Source of the DNA: Streptomyces spinoverrucosus
GTDB taxonomy: Bacteria; Actinomycetota; Actinomycetes; Streptomycetales; Streptomycetaceae
Assembly (NCBI RefSeq): GCF_015712165.1
Contig: NZ_JADPZX010000001.1
Span: forward strand, 3,596,001-3,660,000
DNA length: 64,000 nt
Direction of reading: 5' to 3'
Within the stretch, counting starts at the first letter, position 1. Each line of letters starts with the position of its first letter. This document shows, one piece after another, positions 63,195 to 64,000 of the stretch. The notes beneath the pieces are model-generated. The model worked only from the letters and a program-made list of their open reading frames with translations. It searched no databases and was not told the origin of the DNA. Position numbers and translations under genes: made by a program.

Positions 63195-63237
63195 GCGGCT
63201 TACATCTGGGTGCGGGCAGCCGGTACCCGTAAGCCGC
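63195..63237. terminator. Hairpin upstream of bldN
   Basis: GCGGCTTAC (63195-63203) pairs with GTAAGCCGC (63229-63237), and an inner GGGT/ACCC pair extends the stem. It follows the 23-bp inverted repeat by 18 bp and could insulate bldN from upstream transcription. Confidence 0.5.
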
Positions 63238-63623
63238 GGCAGTGCCCTCCGCTTCAGCCGCAGCGCGCGGGGCCGCCACGCCCGGGGTCTGGTGCAACGT
63301 GGGGCACATTCGAAACGGGGGCCAATCCAGACCCTGTACCCACGGCGCGCACCTCGCAGTCCCCTCATCCGCACCCGGCCACAACACGCCCCTTACCGAC
63401 CCCGAAGTCGAGCCCAATCGATCAACAAGCTGTCACTATGCGGCACTTGATCGGCCGTCAATCGGTTACAGAAGCGACGTAATCGATGATTTGAGCAACT
63501 GGGCGTAGCAGCGCCTGCACGAAGCGTTATTCTCCTCAGACGCAAACCGGTACCCCTCTCGTCGCTACGACGGGTGAAAGGTCCCGTACTGCACGTGATG
63601 GAAGCTCTGCCTCTGGGAGTCCC

Positions 63624-64000
63624 GTGTACCCACACGTCGGGGTTGACGCCTCGGGCCTGGCTACGCTGCGCGCAACGGTCCAAGACCTGTTGCGCGGCTT
63701 CGTCCCCACCGCGTACGCCGTCCCCGCATTCACCACCGCCGCGCCGGTCGGCCCGTGCTACGCACTGGCCGACGGCAGCGCCGCGGTCGGCAGACGAGGC
63801 CGCTCGGCCGGAGCGGCCACCGCACGCCGTCCGGCCGCCGACAGCGACAGCGCCCGGATGATGGACCTCGTGGAGCGCGCCCAGGCCGGTGAGGCCGATG
63901 CCTTCGGCCGGCTCTACGACCAGTACAGCGACACCGTGTACCGGTACATCTACTACCGGGTGGGAGGAAAGGCGACCGCCGAGGATCTGACCAGCGAGAC
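63624..64000 (+). CDS. bldN: ECF sigma factor BldN, N-terminal part (pro-sequence and start of region 2)
   Basis: The frame is open to the window edge; 125 residues are visible. A pro-region of about 85 residues (YPHVGVDASGLATLRATVQD, rich in Ala, Pro and Arg) precedes sigma region 2 (MMDLVERAQAGEADAFGRLYDQYSDTVYRYIYYRVGG, then AEDLTSET). The long pro-sequence and the order rex, HAD gene, sigma factor identify BldN, the developmental sigma factor for aerial mycelium formation that is made as an inactive precursor. The GTG start follows GGGAG by 5 bases. Confidence 0.93.
   Translation, partial: MYPHVGVDASGLATLRATVQDLLRGFVPTAYAVPAFTTAAPVGPCYALADGSAAVGRRGRSAGAATARRPAADSDSARMMDLVERAQAGEADAFGRLYDQYSDTVYRYIYYRVGGKATAEDLTSE

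Larger units (their letters stand above)
62999..63623. other. Long region upstream of bldN with two large inverted repeats
   Basis: No convincing gene lies in these 625 bp. They contain the 23-bp and 9-bp inverted repeats listed separately, then about 380 bp leading to bldN that should hold its promoter and developmental operators. A clear BldD consensus was not found by eye. Confidence 0.6.

Noticed and set aside
63400..63600. A BldD box before bldN (AACTGGGCGTAG near 63497)
   Set aside because: Only about 7 of 10 defined consensus positions match by eye, too weak to list as a site.

Overview
The window is high-GC actinobacterial DNA. GTG and TTG starts are common, and many adjacent genes overlap by 4 bp (ATGA or GTGA). 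The gene content is that of a Streptomyces chromosome: rex-hemA-hemC-hemD, class I lysyl-tRNA synthetase beside argS, a WhiJ-type XRE/DUF397/ATPase locus, and the start of bldN at the right edge. No rRNA, tRNA, CRISPR array or transposase was recognised.

Left third (1-25000). A short UvrA-type ABC protein runs off the left edge and is divergent from a regulator with two MerR-type HTH domains. A membrane-anchored unknown and a 2OG-Fe(II) oxygenase follow. The minus strand then carries hemL and a histidine-phosphatase gene, a polysaccharide-deacetylase-like lipoprotein, the complete system II cytochrome c maturation set (ResA/TlpA, CcdA, ResB, CcsB) and a SRPBCC protein. Further right are a UPF0718 permease with its TIGR03943 partner, a secreted trypsin-fold protein with a substituted catalytic triad and lectin-like domains, an atypical LuxR-type regulator, a small secreted protein, an OmpR-type two-component system, and an FMN reductase/LLM oxidoreductase pair with a palindromic operator candidate.

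Middle (25000-39700). This part holds a degenerate tandem-repeat array, an SDR, a free-standing LAGLIDADG protein convergent with rtcB, two DUF3558-like lipoproteins, a DUF2637 membrane protein, lysS and argS (divergent), a WhiJ-like cluster with a duplicated-motif DUF397 protein, DUF4253 and EF-hand proteins, and a glutamate-cysteine ligase family enzyme.

Accessory region (39800-53500). A roughly 2640-residue secreted YD/RHS protein carries a ricin-type lectin insert, a Hint domain and a C-terminal deaminase-like toxin with HAE and CPAC motifs. It is followed by a candidate immunity gene and a second, decayed toxin/immunity cassette. The spare toxin appears to lack its PCxxC segment, and its immunity gene is frameshifted by a 4-bp duplication. 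Divergent from the RHS gene is a large secreted FG-GAP repeat protein. This is the most dynamic part of the window.

Right third (53600-64000). hemB and a BBE-like flavin oxidoreductase precede the translationally coupled operon rex-hemA-hemC-hemD. Its promoter contains a near-consensus Rex operator, linking tetrapyrrole synthesis to NADH/NAD+ balance. A glutaredoxin-like protein, a HAD-IB phosphatase, a region with two large inverted repeats, and the pro-region and first part of sigma factor BldN finish the window. Heme supply (hemL, hemB, hemACD) and heme use (cytochrome c maturation) are both encoded in these 64 kb.
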